Counted from the stretch's first letter, positions 1 through 8,110 are shown. The stretch: 34,454 bases of DNA from Bacillota bacterium (GCA_021793645.1 JAJYSJ010000028.1:1-34454), one strand, 5' to 3'. Numbers and translations: made by a program. Notes: generated by a model not told the origin, from the sequence alone.

Positions 1-235
1 CCATCGAGATAACTCTTCAGCTCCGCCTCCACTGATTCCACCCTCCTCCGCTGCGGATGACTTCGTCAAGACAACCAGGAAGTCCTAGCCATGAAAACAC
101 CTGCCGCGGCGAAGTTCACAACGCCGACCCTGAGCTGGTCTTGCGAAACGGCGGACATCCCTGGAGCAGGATGCCATTGCGCAGCGAGACCTCCACGGGA
201 CGCAAGGGAGGTCCTCCGATGGGTCTGGCGCACAG

Positions 236-266
236 TTGACATGACCGCAGCCCCGCGCAGCATACC
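236..266 (+). promoter_or_regulatory. Possible sigma-A promoter for ylbJ
   Basis: A perfect TTGACA lies at 236-241 and a poor -10 candidate, CATACC, at 261-266. The spacing is 19 bases, longer than the usual 17. The position, 37 bases before the ylbJ start codon, is sensible. The weak -10 and the long spacer keep confidence low. Confidence 0.25.
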
Positions 267-270
267 TTCC

Positions 271-289
271 CCAAGGACAACATCCTTGG
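271..289 (+). promoter_or_regulatory. Perfect 7-bp hairpin before the ylbJ ribosome binding site
   Basis: CCAAGGA at 271-277 and TCCTTGG at 283-289 form a perfect inverted repeat around a five-base loop. It ends just before the GGAGG (291-295) of ylbJ and does not cover it. It could be an operator or a 5' RNA stem; no T-run follows, so it is not an intrinsic terminator. Confidence 0.3.
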
Positions 290-302
290 CGGAGGCGGTG
301 CG

Positions 303-1526
303 GTGAAGGCGCGGTCGGCGCTCGCGCAGGGTTTCGTCGCCCTGCTCCTCGTGGCCCTGATGATCATCTACTCGGAGCACGGCTTCCGCGCCTCGCAGGA
401 GGGCATGAAGCTCTTCCTCGACGTGGTTTTGCCTAGTCTTCTGCCCTTCTTCATCCTCTCGGAGGTACTGCTCGCCTTCGGCGTCGTCCACTTCCTCGGG
501 GAACTCTTCGAACCCCTGATGCGCCCGCTGTTCAACGTACCGGGGGCAGGCTCCTTCGTGCTCTCGATGGGCCTCGCGGCCGGCTACCCGATGGACGCCG
601 TGATCACGGCGAAGTTCAGAAAGCAGGGCATGTGCACGCGCGTCGAAGGCGAGCGCATGCTCGCCTTCTCGAACACCGCAGATCCCCTGTTCATCTTCGG
701 AGCGGTCGCCGTCGGCATGTTCGGCATGCCCGCCCTCGGCGCGGCGCTCGCGGCGGCGCACTATATCGGAGCCTTCCTTGTCGGACTCGCATTCCGCTCA
801 TGGGGTCGCAAGGAACCCGAGGAGTCGAGGCCGCCAGTCGTGCAGACGGACGGTACCATCTGGCGAAGGGCGGCGCAGGCGCTCGTCCGCGCACGTGCGG
901 AGGACGGAAGGCCGCTCGGCCTCATCCTGCAGGACGCGATCCGCGACTCCATCGCCACGCTGTTCATGATCATGAGCTTCATCGTGCTCTTTTCGGTGCT
1001 CATTCGTGTTCTGGACGCAACGGGAGTGATGGTCACGGTGCTTTGGCCAGTGGAGCGGCTGCTGGGGCTGGCCGGCTTCGCGCCCTCGTTCGCGCACAGC
1101 GTCGTCCAGGGCATCCTCGAGATCGATATCGGCTCCGCCGCCGTGGCGAAGGTGCCGGCATCGCTCGTGCAGCGTGCGGCCGTCGCATCGGCGATCATCG
1201 CCTGGTCCGGGCTCTCGGTGCAGGGTCAGGTGGCGTCAGTCCTCGCGGACACCGATATTCGCATGCGCCCCTACATCCTGGCGCGGCTGCTGCACGCGGG
1301 GATCGCGGGCGTGCTCACCGTCCTCCTGCTGCCGCTCTTCCACCTGCACGTGCCCACCATCCTGGCGGGGGCAGGGACCGCCCTGACGCCGAAAGGCGGC
1401 TTCATCGGGACACTCGAGCGCGGCGCCGCCCTTGCCGCACTCGCTGCGGCGGCCCCGATCGCACTTGGCCTTGCCTACGGCGCAATGCGCCGCCTGCGCA
1501 TCCTGCGCCTGCGCGTCGGGCGATAG
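303..1526 (+). CDS. ylbJ: Sporulation integral membrane protein YlbJ
   Basis: A 407-residue polytopic membrane protein of the YlbJ family, which contains nucleoside-recognition (Gate-type) membrane domains. In Bacillus, ylbJ is a sporulation gene needed for heat-resistant spores. Family signs are the early stretch LFLDVVLPSLLPFFILSE, the region around GLAAGYPMDAVITAKF, and the second half with IRDSIATLFMIMSFIVLFS and VVQGILEIDIGS. The start is GTG at 303, with GGAGG seven bases upstream. Length and hydrophobic profile look complete. A decayed second copy of the last 240 or so codons lies at 5522-6258, about 4 kb downstream on the same strand, so this is the surviving copy. The presence of YlbJ is the best sign in the window of a spore-former. 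Confidence 0.88.
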   Translation: MKARSALAQGFVALLLVALMIIYSEHGFRASQEGMKLFLDVVLPSLLPFFILSEVLLAFGVVHFLGELFEPLMRPLFNVPGAGSFVLSMGLAAGYPMDAVITAKFRKQGMCTRVEGERMLAFSNTADPLFIFGAVAVGMFGMPALGAALAAAHYIGAFLVGLAFRSWGRKEPEESRPPVVQTDGTIWRRAAQALVRARAEDGRPLGLILQDAIRDSIATLFMIMSFIVLFSVLIRVLDATGVMVTVLWPVERLLGLAGFAPSFAHSVVQGILEIDIGSAAVAKVPASLVQRAAVASAIIAWSGLSVQGQVASVLADTDIRMRPYILARLLHAGIAGVLTVLLLPLFHLHVPTILAGAGTALTPKGGFIGTLERGAALAALAAAAPIALGLAYGAMRRLRILRLRVGR

Positions 1527-1551
1527 TCCTCACGTCGCGCGAAACAGAACG

Positions 1552-1638
1552 CGGGACTTCACCGTGGCCCCCGCGCTCACGACGCTGCGCGGCTCGGTGC
1601 TCGCGGCCTGGCACGGCCACTACGCCTGCTTACGTTAA
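1552..1638 (+). pseudogene. 3' tail of a duplicate of the unknown lipoprotein gene
   Basis: Translated in frame, 1552-1638 reads RDFTVAPALTTLRGSVLAAW, then HGHYACLR and a TAA stop. It matches the last 30 residues of the lipoprotein encoded at 10197-11267 (RRFTAAPALATLRSSVLAAW, then QGHYAYFRWR) almost residue for residue. No start, signal peptide or upstream homology is present, so this is a remnant of about 28 codons. It begins 25 bases after the ylbJ stop. It matters because it shows that a second copy of the lipoprotein gene once lay downstream of this ylbJ. Confidence 0.85.
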
Positions 1639-1694
1639 CTTCCCGCAATCGCATCTTCAGCGGACCGCAACGTCCCGTCCATCGAGTCCTAACG

Positions 1695-1742
1695 CTCCCC
1701 ACCTACGCTTGCGTTGAACCGAAGTACGCAACGTAGGGGGAG
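1695..1742 (+). promoter_or_regulatory. Long hairpin that buries the ribosome binding site of the next gene
   Basis: The left arm (1695-1714) and right arm (1726-1742) pair over 17 base pairs with only three single-base bulges (C1708, A1701, C1697) and an 11-base loop. The right arm contains the whole Shine-Dalgarno run GGGGGA (1736-1741) of the binding-protein gene. Translation should be blocked while the stem is closed. No T-run follows, so it is not an intrinsic terminator. What would open it (ligand, temperature, protein) cannot be read from the sequence. Confidence 0.6.
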
Positions 1743-1747
1743 TGTAC

Positions 1748-2785
1748 TTGGTCCGTCGTTACGTGCCGTTCCTGCTGGCCGCCTCACTGGGGAGCGCCCT
1801 GCTCGCAGGCTGCGGCAGCACAACGCCTTCCTCAGCCGCGCAGAAGCCGACGAAGCTCGTTCTGTACTCTGCCCAGGGCTACGACCAGGCGGAGGCGACC
1901 GCGTTCCAGAAGGCCACCGGCATCAAGGTGGAACTCACCGACATGTCCACTGGAGACCTTCTCGCGAAGCTGCAGGCCGAAGGCTCGCACCCCAAGTGGG
2001 ACGTGGTCTGGTTCGACGGCAACGGCGCCATGGCGGCGCTGGACGCGCAGGGAGAGCTCCTGCGCGGCTTTACGCCCGCCAACGCCAAGTACTACACCGC
2101 CCTCGGCAAGAGCCTGCTGCCGAAGGACCACGCCTGGTTCCCCGGCGGCGTCACCGCGGCGGCCGCGATCGCCTACAACAAGAAGTCCGTGCCAACCGCC
2201 GATGTCCCGACCTCCTGGACGCAGCTCCTGAGCCCGCAGTTCAAGGGCTCCGTCGGCATGAACAACCCCGCCATCTCCGGCCCGACGTACCCCTTCGTCG
2301 CGGAGATCTTCAAGATCATGGGCGTGAGCCAGGGGCAGCAGTTCTTCAAGCAGCTCAAGCAGAACGGGCTGCACATCTACCCCACCAACGGCAACACGCT
2401 GCAGGCGCTGCAGTCTGGCGCGCTGAAGGTCGCGATGTTCCAGGACTCCGCCATCCTGAGCGCCATGCAGCAGGACCCGAACATCGGCATCTCCTACCCG
2501 ACGGAGGGCGTGGCGATGCTCCCCGATGACATGGCGATCTCCTCGAAGGCGCCCGATCTTGAAGCTGCCAAGATGTTTGTGAACTTTGTCCTCTCGCAAA
2601 AGGGACAGCAGGTGCAGACGACGCAGGGCGGCGGAGACTCGCTCTACCAGCCGGTCGTGACCGACGCGACCGAGAACCCGAGCCGGCCGAACGTCAGCAT
2701 CAAGTGGATCACGGTCGATCCGATCTGGGCCGGCAATCACGAGAGCGCCTTGGTGCAGTGGTTCACGGACAACGTCGTCCAGTGA
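1748..2785 (+). CDS. ABC transporter substrate-binding lipoprotein, Fe3+/2-aminoethylphosphonate type
   Basis: A 345-residue extracellular binding protein with a lipoprotein signal: hydrophobic segment, then LLAGC with the lipidated cysteine at about residue 22. The mature start KLVLYSAQGYDQAEATAFQK, followed by GIKVELTDMSTGDLLAKLQAE and WDVVWFDGNGAMAALD, is typical of family-1/6 binding proteins that feed Fe3+ or phosphonate importers. An in-frame GTG at 1742 touches the Shine-Dalgarno run directly, so I take TTG at 1748, with GGGGGA seven bases upstream. The gene begins a three-gene importer operon, and its stop overlaps the permease start (GTGA). A long hairpin at 1695-1742 covers its ribosome binding site. 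The substrate is uncertain: ferric iron, phosphonate and other small oxyanion or polyol ligands all occur in this family. Confidence 0.85.
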   Translation: MVRRYVPFLLAASLGSALLAGCGSTTPSSAAQKPTKLVLYSAQGYDQAEATAFQKATGIKVELTDMSTGDLLAKLQAEGSHPKWDVVWFDGNGAMAALDAQGELLRGFTPANAKYYTALGKSLLPKDHAWFPGGVTAAAAIAYNKKSVPTADVPTSWTQLLSPQFKGSVGMNNPAISGPTYPFVAEIFKIMGVSQGQQFFKQLKQNGLHIYPTNGNTLQALQSGALKVAMFQDSAILSAMQQDPNIGISYPTEGVAMLPDDMAISSKAPDLEAAKMFVNFVLSQKGQQVQTTQGGGDSLYQPVVTDATENPSRPNVSIKWITVDPIWAGNHESALVQWFTDNVVQ

Positions 2786-4530
2786 CAGACAGGGTTCGCT
2801 GGGGGCGCGGTCTCGCGCCTCTGGCACTCGTTGGTGCGATCGTCCTCTACCCGCTCGGCGTGCTGCTCGTCCAGATCTTCTTCCCCGACGTCTTCGCCTT
2901 CCAGCCGTCGGGCCGGTTCTCGCTCGACGCGTTCCATGCGCTGGCGCAGGACCCGCTCTTCTGGTCCTCGCTCAAAGACTCGCTCGTGCTCAGCCTGGCC
3001 GTCGCGGCGACCGCAACGGCGCTCGGCGCGGTCGTGGGCCACTTGGTCGTGCGCGTCCGCCTGTGGCGCCCGGGGGTCTGGAATGCGCTGCTCTGGCTCC
3101 TCTTCTTCGCGCCCTCCTTCATGCTCGCGGAGGGCATCATGCTGTTCGCCATCCAGGGGGGCGTCGCCAGCGGTCTCGGCATCTGGTCGCAAGGCCTGTC
3201 CCAGATCGTCTTCTCTCCGCTGGGCGTCGGGCTCGTGCTGACGATCAAGCTCATGCCGTACGCCGCGATCACCGTGAGCAGCGCCCTGCAGGCGGTAGGC
3301 CAGGAGTACGACGACGCGGCGCGCTCGCTGGGCGCAAGCGGCTGGAGCCGGCTCCGGCGCGTGCATCTGCCGCTCGTGCGCGGCGCGCTCTGGGCAAGCT
3401 TCGCGATCATCTTCGCCGAGGCCGTCTCGGACTTCGGCGTCTCCTCGACGCTCGCTGCATCCGCCCACTTCCCCATGATCCCCTACGCGATCTACTCCGC
3501 GCTCAACTTCGTGCCGGTCAACTTCTCCGGTGCCGCCGTCCAGTCGCTGCTGTTGATCGCCCTCGCACTGGCGGTCCAGCTGCCGCAGGTGCTGGCTGCG
3601 CGCGGCGCACAGCGCGTGATGCACGGCCACCGCCGGCAGTGGCGCCTTCCCGCGCGTGTGAACGGGTGGGCGACCGCGTCGCTCGCCGCCTTCTTCTTCC
3701 TCGCCTTGGGCCTTCCGCTCGTGAGTTTCCTCCTTTGGGCCCTCGTCCCCGACGTCGGGCTCGGCTTCGCCCCGTCGCACTGGACGCTCCAAAGCTTTGC
3801 CGCTCTGCTCGGCAGCGACATCTACACGGGCGGCGCGGCCCTGCGCTCCTACGTCCTCGCCCTGCTCGCGGCCGGGCTGACGACCGGCCTCGGGATCTGG
3901 GTGATGTGGGCCGGCTCGCGCCTCTCCGCGCTTTACGACACGCTGCTCACGGCGACGATCGCCGTCCCCGGCATCGTGCTCGCCGCGGCGTACGTGTTCG
4001 CCTGGAACGCGCCCTGGGTGCAGGGAACGCCCCTCGCGCTCTACGGTACCTACGGGGTGCTCGTCCTGGTGTACGTCGCGGGTGGACTGCCGTACTCGGC
4101 GCGACTCGCCCGCGTTGCGCTCAACCAGGTCGACCAGGGCATGGAGCGGGCCGTGCTCTCGCTGGGGGGCAGTTCCACGAAGGCGCTCGTGCACGTCACC
4201 CTGCCGCTCATCCGCCCGATGGTCGTCTCGACGTTCCTCCTGATCTTCACCGGCGTCTTCTTCGAGCTGCCGGCCTCGTCGCTCCTGTACCCGCCGGGCG
4301 ACCCGACGATCGCCGTCGCGATCGTCCACCAGTTCCACAACGTCGCCTACAGCGTAGGCGCCGCGCTGAGCATCGTGTCGGTCCTTCTGCTCGGCGCGAC
4401 GCTCGGCGTCTTCCGGCTCCTGGATCACTCGACCCGCCAGCCCTGGCGGGAGGCGCGCAAGGAGGTAGAGTACACTGCTGAAGCTGCAGAACGTCTCCAA
4501 GTCCTACAGCGGACAGCCGATACTGTCTGA
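2782..4530 (+). CDS. ABC transporter permease, two fused domains (FbpB/AfuB type)
   Basis: A 582-residue inner-membrane permease made of two tandem BPD_transp_1 halves with about 12 membrane segments. Each half carries the cytoplasmic EAA loop that contacts the ATPase: QEYDDAARSLGASGW near residue 174, and the equivalent GMERAVLSLGGSSTKALVHV near 453. This fused arrangement is usual for Fe3+ (FbpB-like) and related importers. The start is taken as GTG 2782, which overlaps the preceding stop (GTGA) and implies translational coupling; the open frame extends further upstream, but only into the binding-protein gene. The C-terminal 18 codons overlap the start of the ATPase gene. With its neighbours it makes a complete importer; substrate not determined. 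Confidence 0.9.
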   Translation: MTDRVRWGRGLAPLALVGAIVLYPLGVLLVQIFFPDVFAFQPSGRFSLDAFHALAQDPLFWSSLKDSLVLSLAVAATATALGAVVGHLVVRVRLWRPGVWNALLWLLFFAPSFMLAEGIMLFAIQGGVASGLGIWSQGLSQIVFSPLGVGLVLTIKLMPYAAITVSSALQAVGQEYDDAARSLGASGWSRLRRVHLPLVRGALWASFAIIFAEAVSDFGVSSTLAASAHFPMIPYAIYSALNFVPVNFSGAAVQSLLLIALALAVQLPQVLAARGAQRVMHGHRRQWRLPARVNGWATASLAAFFFLALGLPLVSFLLWALVPDVGLGFAPSHWTLQSFAALLGSDIYTGGAALRSYVLALLAAGLTTGLGIWVMWAGSRLSALYDTLLTATIAVPGIVLAAAYVFAWNAPWVQGTPLALYGTYGVLVLVYVAGGLPYSARLARVALNQVDQGMERAVLSLGGSSTKALVHVTLPLIRPMVVSTFLLIFTGVFFELPASSLLYPPGDPTIAVAIVHQFHNVAYSVGAALSIVSVLLLGATLGVFRLLDHSTRQPWREARKEVEYTAEAAERLQVLQRTADTV

Positions 4531-5512
4531 CGTCTCCTTCAGCCTCGCCGAAGGCGAGATCGGCGCCATCCTCGGACCGTCGGGCGCCGGCAAGAGCACG
4601 CTGCTCGCGGTGATCGCGGGGCTCGAGCGCGCGACGCGCGGCACCGTCGCCTGGCAGGGCGAGACCTGGGACGGGGCGGGGAGCTTCGTCCCGCCCGAGC
4701 GCCGCTCGATCGGCTACGTGTTTCAGGACTTCGCGCTGTTCCCCCACCTCACGGTGGCGCAGAACATCGCCTTCGGCCTCGGACTGCGGCGCGTGCCGCG
4801 CACCTCGGCGATGCAGCGCGTGGAGGAGCTGATGCGCCGCATGCGCCTCGACGGCCTCGGCGCGCACTACCCGCACCAGATTTCCGGGGGGCAGAAGCAG
4901 CGCGTCGCCGTGGCCCGCGCCCTCGCCGTGAACCCCCGCCTGCTGCTCTTCGACGAGTCGCTCTCCAGCCTGGACGCGAAGCTGCGCGAGGAACTGCGCC
5001 TCGAGCTGCGCGAACTCCTGCAGGGCCTGCGCCTGACGGCCCTCTTCGTCACCCATGACCCCACCGAGGCGATGCTGCTCGCGAGCCGCATCTTCGTCCT
5101 GCGCGCTGGGAGGCTGCAGGCGTCCGGGACGCCGCAGGACCTGTATGCCGCACCTCCCTCACGCGAGGTGGCCGAGACGCTCGGTCCCGCGTGGTTCTGG
5201 CCCGTCAGCATCCGTCCGGCCGGGCGTGGCGACACGCTCCTGCAGATCGGGGAAGCCCAGCTCGTTCTGCCGCTCGACGCCCCGCCGGCGCCAGGCAGCT
5301 ATCGCATGATGCTGCGGCCGAGCAGCGCCTTCCTGGCCCCCGACGGCATCCCGGCGCAGGTGACGCGCAGCGTCTACGTCGGCGGCGCCTTCCAGGTGGA
5401 ACTGCGCCTACCCTTCGGCGGCGCGATCGAGGTGCGTTGCGCCGCCGCGCCGGGCGCCGAGACGGCGCTGGCCCTCGACCCCGCGCGGCTGCACTTTTTG
5501 CCCGCCGACTGA
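4475..5512 (+). CDS. ABC transporter ATP-binding protein (FbpC/PotA-like), probable CTG start
   Basis: A 345-residue ATPase that energises the importer. It has Walker A GPSGAGKST (residues 34-42), a Q-loop at YVFQDFALFPH (about 84), signature SGGQKQ (137-142), Walker B LLLFDE (Glu161) and switch histidine in VTHD (194). The last 100 residues form a TOBE-like regulatory domain. The Walker B is followed by Ser instead of the usual Pro (FDESLSSLD). The frame is closed upstream by TAG at 4466-4468, and the first GTG is at 4610, inside Walker A, which would destroy the protein. The only sensible start is CTG 4475 (MLKLQNVSKSY), with GGAGGT (4461-4466) eight bases upstream. It overlaps the permease gene by 56 bases. 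Confidence 0.88.
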   Translation: MLKLQNVSKSYSGQPILSDVSFSLAEGEIGAILGPSGAGKSTLLAVIAGLERATRGTVAWQGETWDGAGSFVPPERRSIGYVFQDFALFPHLTVAQNIAFGLGLRRVPRTSAMQRVEELMRRMRLDGLGAHYPHQISGGQKQRVAVARALAVNPRLLLFDESLSSLDAKLREELRLELRELLQGLRLTALFVTHDPTEAMLLASRIFVLRAGRLQASGTPQDLYAAPPSREVAETLGPAWFWPVSIRPAGRGDTLLQIGEAQLVLPLDAPPAPGSYRMMLRPSSAFLAPDGIPAQVTRSVYVGGAFQVELRLPFGGAIEVRCAAAPGAETALALDPARLHFLPAD

Positions 5513-5521
5513 TCCGCGCGT

Positions 5522-6258
5522 CAGGGTTCCTTGGCGCGTTTTTGGTCGGGCTCGCCTTCCGCTCCTGGAGACCAATGAACCCGCGGAGTCCAAACCGCCG
5601 TCATCCATGCAGGTGGAACGATCTGGCGAAGGGCGGCGCAAGCACTCGCATGTGCGCGTCAGGAGGATGGACGACCCCGGGGGCTGATCCTCAGGACGCG
5701 ATCCGCGATTCGACCTCCACCCTCTTCATGATCATGAGCTTCATCGTGCTCTTCTCAGTGCTCATCCGCGTTCTGGACGCGACGGGTGCGATGGTCACGG
5801 TGCACTGAACAGTAGAAAAGCCGCTCGGATTCGTGGGCTTGCGCCTGCCTTCGCGCACAGCGTCGTAGAGGGCATCCTCGAGATCGACATCGGCTCTGCG
5901 GCGGTTGCGAAGGTTCCGGCCACGCTCGTTCAGCGTGCAGCCGTCGCGTCCGCGATCATCGCCTGGTCGGGACCCTCGGTGCAAGGACAGGTGACCTCGG
6001 TGCTTTCCGACACCGATATCCGCATGCGTCCGTACATCCTCGCCCGCCTGCTGCACGCGGCGATCGCAGCCATCCTCACAGTGCTTTTGCTCCCATTCTT
6101 CACCTGCACATGGCACGAGCGCTGCCCTCACCATCCCCGGCGGATTCCTCGGCTCCCTGGGGCGCGGCGCCCTGTTGGCCGCCTTCGCAGGCGCCGCTCC
6201 TCTCGGCCTTGCGTACGGTGCAGTACGCCGTCTACGCGTCCTTCGCCTGCGAATCTAG
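5522..6258 (+). pseudogene. Decayed second copy of ylbJ (3' part)
   Basis: The DNA reads as a degraded copy of the ylbJ at 303-1526. The match begins at FLGAFLVGLAFRSW, runs through IRDSTSTLFMIMSFIVLFSV, continues in shifted frame through the EGILEIDIGSAAVAKVPATL region and QGQVTSVLSDTDIRMRPYIL, and ends at the equivalent of the last codons with TAG at 6256-6258. The first 160 or so codons are missing, a TGA interrupts after MVTVH near 5806, and there are several frameshifts. It starts a few bases after the ABC ATPase stop. Its last 27 bases overlap the convergent end of the aminomutase gene, so that gene's C-terminus is antisense to this relic. Confidence 0.88.
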
Positions 6259-7548
6259 CGCCCGGAGAACGCCGAACGACTCCTCTGCCGCAGTGATCGC
6301 CGCGCGAATGTCCTCCGGCGTGTGCCCGAGCGTGACAAACCACGCCTCGTAGGGCGACGGCGCGAGGTAGATGCCGCGGCGCAGCATCTCCCAGAAGAAG
6401 CGACGGAACGCCTCCCCGTCATGCGCCTTCGCCTCCAGGTAATTGCGGGGCGGCGGGTCACGAAAGAACAGCGTGAACATCGATCCGACCCTGCGGATCG
6501 ACACATTGACCCCATAGCGCAGTCCAGCCGCAAGCACACCGCCGGACAGTTCTGCACCGGCGGCCTCGAGCTGCTCGTACACCCCAGGCTGCGATAGGAC
6601 GTCTAGCGAGGCCTGGCCCGCCGCGACAGAAAAGGGGTTGCCCGCAAGCGTTCCCGCCTGGAACATCGGTCCCAGCGGCGCGATCAGGCGCATGAGGTCC
6701 CGCCGTGCACCATAGGCGCCCATCGCAAGCCCCCCGCCAATCGCCTTGCCGAGGCAGACGATGTCGGGTGTGAGGCCGACAGTCGGTCCGATGATGCCGA
6801 AGCGCAGGCGAAAGCCGACGATGATCTCGTCGTCGATCACGAGCGCGCCGCAGCTGTGCGCAAGGCGCGAGACGCCTGCGAGATAGCCCGGCTCCGGTTC
6901 CACGACTCCCATGTTGCCAGAGATCGGCTCGATCAGCACCGCGGCGACATCGCTTCCCTCTTCCGCGATCAGGCGCTCAAATGCCGCCAGATCATTGAAG
7001 GGCAGGCTCCGGACGTCCTGGCGCACCCCTTCAGTGACGCCCTCCGACCCGCCGCCGCCGGTCGTTGTCGCTCCAGATCCCGCGCGTACCAGCACGGTGT
7101 CTGCATGCCCATGATAATTGCCGTCGAATTTCACGATCACGCGGCGCCCAGTGGCGGCGCGGGCCAAACGGATCGCACTCATCACGGCTTCCGTGCCCGA
7201 CGAGACGAGGCGCACCTGCTCCATCTCCGGGACCGCGGCGCAAAGCCGCTCAGCGAATTCCACCTCGCCGCGGCAAGGCGCACCGAACAGCAGTCCCTCG
7301 CGCATCTGGCGTTCCAGCGCGGCGAGCACCTTGGGATGGCCGTGTCCAATGACGTTTGGACCGAAGGCAGCCAAGAACTCGATGTAACGGCGCCCGTCGG
7401 CGTCGATGAAGTGCCCGCCCTCGGCCGCCGCGACGAAGAGCGGCGCTTCACCGCCCATCGGGCGGAAGCTGCGCGCGGGCGAATTCACGCCTCCCGCGAT
7501 TGCTGCCTTTGCGCGCTGCCAAAGCGCCTCCGACTCCGGCCCGATCAT
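6232..7548 (-). CDS. hemL: Glutamate-1-semialdehyde 2,1-aminomutase-like protein (GsaB type)
   Basis: A 438-residue PLP-dependent class III aminotransferase-fold protein. The family converts glutamate-1-semialdehyde to 5-aminolevulinate for tetrapyrrole synthesis. It has the N-terminal GGVNSPARSF motif, the cofactor lysine in CLGKAIGGG (Lys268), the ring-nitrogen aspartate in IDDEIIVGFR (Asp240), and QAGTLAGNPFS. Wording such as EFLAAFGP and IEPISGNMGVVEPEPGYL is closer to B. subtilis GsaB than to the main HemL. The start ATG overlaps the folE-like stop (ATGA), so the two are translationally coupled. It is the last gene of the SDR-folE-hemL operon. Because the neighbouring FolE-like protein is atypical, the aminomutase could act on another amino-aldehyde; the HemL reaction is the default call. 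Confidence 0.85.
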   Translation of the reverse strand: MIGPESEALWQRAKAAIAGGVNSPARSFRPMGGEAPLFVAAAEGGHFIDADGRRYIEFLAAFGPNVIGHGHPKVLAALERQMREGLLFGAPCRGEVEFAERLCAAVPEMEQVRLVSSGTEAVMSAIRLARAATGRRVIVKFDGNYHGHADTVLVRAGSGATTTGGGGSEGVTEGVRQDVRSLPFNDLAAFERLIAEEGSDVAAVLIEPISGNMGVVEPEPGYLAGVSRLAHSCGALVIDDEIIVGFRLRFGIIGPTVGLTPDIVCLGKAIGGGLAMGAYGARRDLMRLIAPLGPMFQAGTLAGNPFSVAAGQASLDVLSQPGVYEQLEAAGAELSGGVLAAGLRYGVNVSIRRVGSMFTLFFRDPPPRNYLEAKAHDGEAFRRFFWEMLRRGIYLAPSPYEAWFVTLGHTPEDIRAAITAAEESFGVLRALDSQAKDA

Positions 7549-8099
7549 GCGCCTGCACCCAGGAGCCGCACTGCCTCTTGGCGCAGCGGACCCTCGACAA
7601 GGGCGCCTCGCGCCGCAACGGTCACCGTCACCGCGCCGAGTTCCCGCCCTCCCACCATCTGCATGCAGAGCTGCTGCGCCTGCAGCGACACGTAGACGCC
7701 CTGCGGACGAAGTCCTCGCCAGAGCGCATCTGCGATCTCTTCCGTCAGGCGCTCCTGGATCTGCAGCTTGCGCGCGCAGGCATCGACTATATGGGCAAGC
7801 GACCCGAAGCCGGCGATGCGGCCGCCTTGAGGCAGAACGGCAAGCTGGGCCCGGCCGAAGAAGGGCAGGAGATGATGCTCACATGTCGAGAAGAACGGAA
7901 CGTCGCGCATCACGATCAGGTTGTCCGGCCCCTCGATGAGTTCTATCTGGGCCGCCGGGTCCTCGCCGTAGCCGGCGTAGAGCTCCAGTGCCGCCTTCGC
8001 CACCGTATCCGGCGTGCCCTGGATGCCCTCTCTCGCCGCATCCTCGCCGATCGCACGCAGGAGATCGCGCACTGCGCGGCGGATGCCTTCTTGGTCCAA
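7545..8099 (-). CDS. folE: GTP cyclohydrolase I-like protein with altered substrate pocket
   Basis: A 184-residue T-fold protein aligning over its full length with GTP cyclohydrolase I (FolE/MtrA), which makes dihydroneopterin triphosphate from GTP. The zinc site is intact: Cys73, His76 (CEHH) and Cys145 (LCM). The purine-anchoring Glu116 (QER) is also kept. However, the E. coli residues that hold the triphosphate or act nearby are replaced: Lys136 by Ser100, Arg139 by His103, Arg185 by Val149, Arg65 probably by Thr32, and His179 by Gln143. It may therefore use a different, perhaps unphosphorylated, substrate. The start is TTG 8099, behind a strong AGGAGGTG that overlaps the stop of the upstream SDR gene; the stop overlaps the aminomutase start. 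The fold call is firm, the reaction is not. Confidence 0.85.
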   Translation of the reverse strand: MDQEGIRRAVRDLLRAIGEDAAREGIQGTPDTVAKAALELYAGYGEDPAAQIELIEGPDNLIVMRDVPFFSTCEHHLLPFFGRAQLAVLPQGGRIAGFGSLAHIVDACARKLQIQERLTEEIADALWRGLRPQGVYVSLQAQQLCMQMVGGRELGAVTVTVAARGALVEGPLRQEAVRLLGAGA

Positions 8100-8110
8100 A
8101 GAGCCACCTC

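Larger units (their letters stand above)
1..302. other. Upstream stretch without a recognised gene
   Basis: About 300 bases precede ylbJ. Short open frames cross this stretch in several frames, but none has a good ribosome binding site or a protein sequence I recognise. The part nearest ylbJ carries a TTGACA hexamer and a small perfect hairpin, listed separately. The rest shows nothing I can name. Confidence 0.5.

Noticed and set aside
57-306. Overlapping short frames before ylbJ
   Set aside because: No recognisable sequence, and three frames are equally open; coding cannot be supported.
2737-4500. 587-codon open frame on the minus strand
   Set aside because: Antisense to the permease gene; its translation is low-complexity Arg/Glu/Asp-rich, as expected for the reverse of GC-rich coding DNA, with no domain or ribosome binding site.
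5516-5808. Possible small membrane protein gene after the ABC ATPase
   Set aside because: The open frame is part of the decayed ylbJ copy and stops at 5808 by a nonsense change; no independent start or ribosome binding site.
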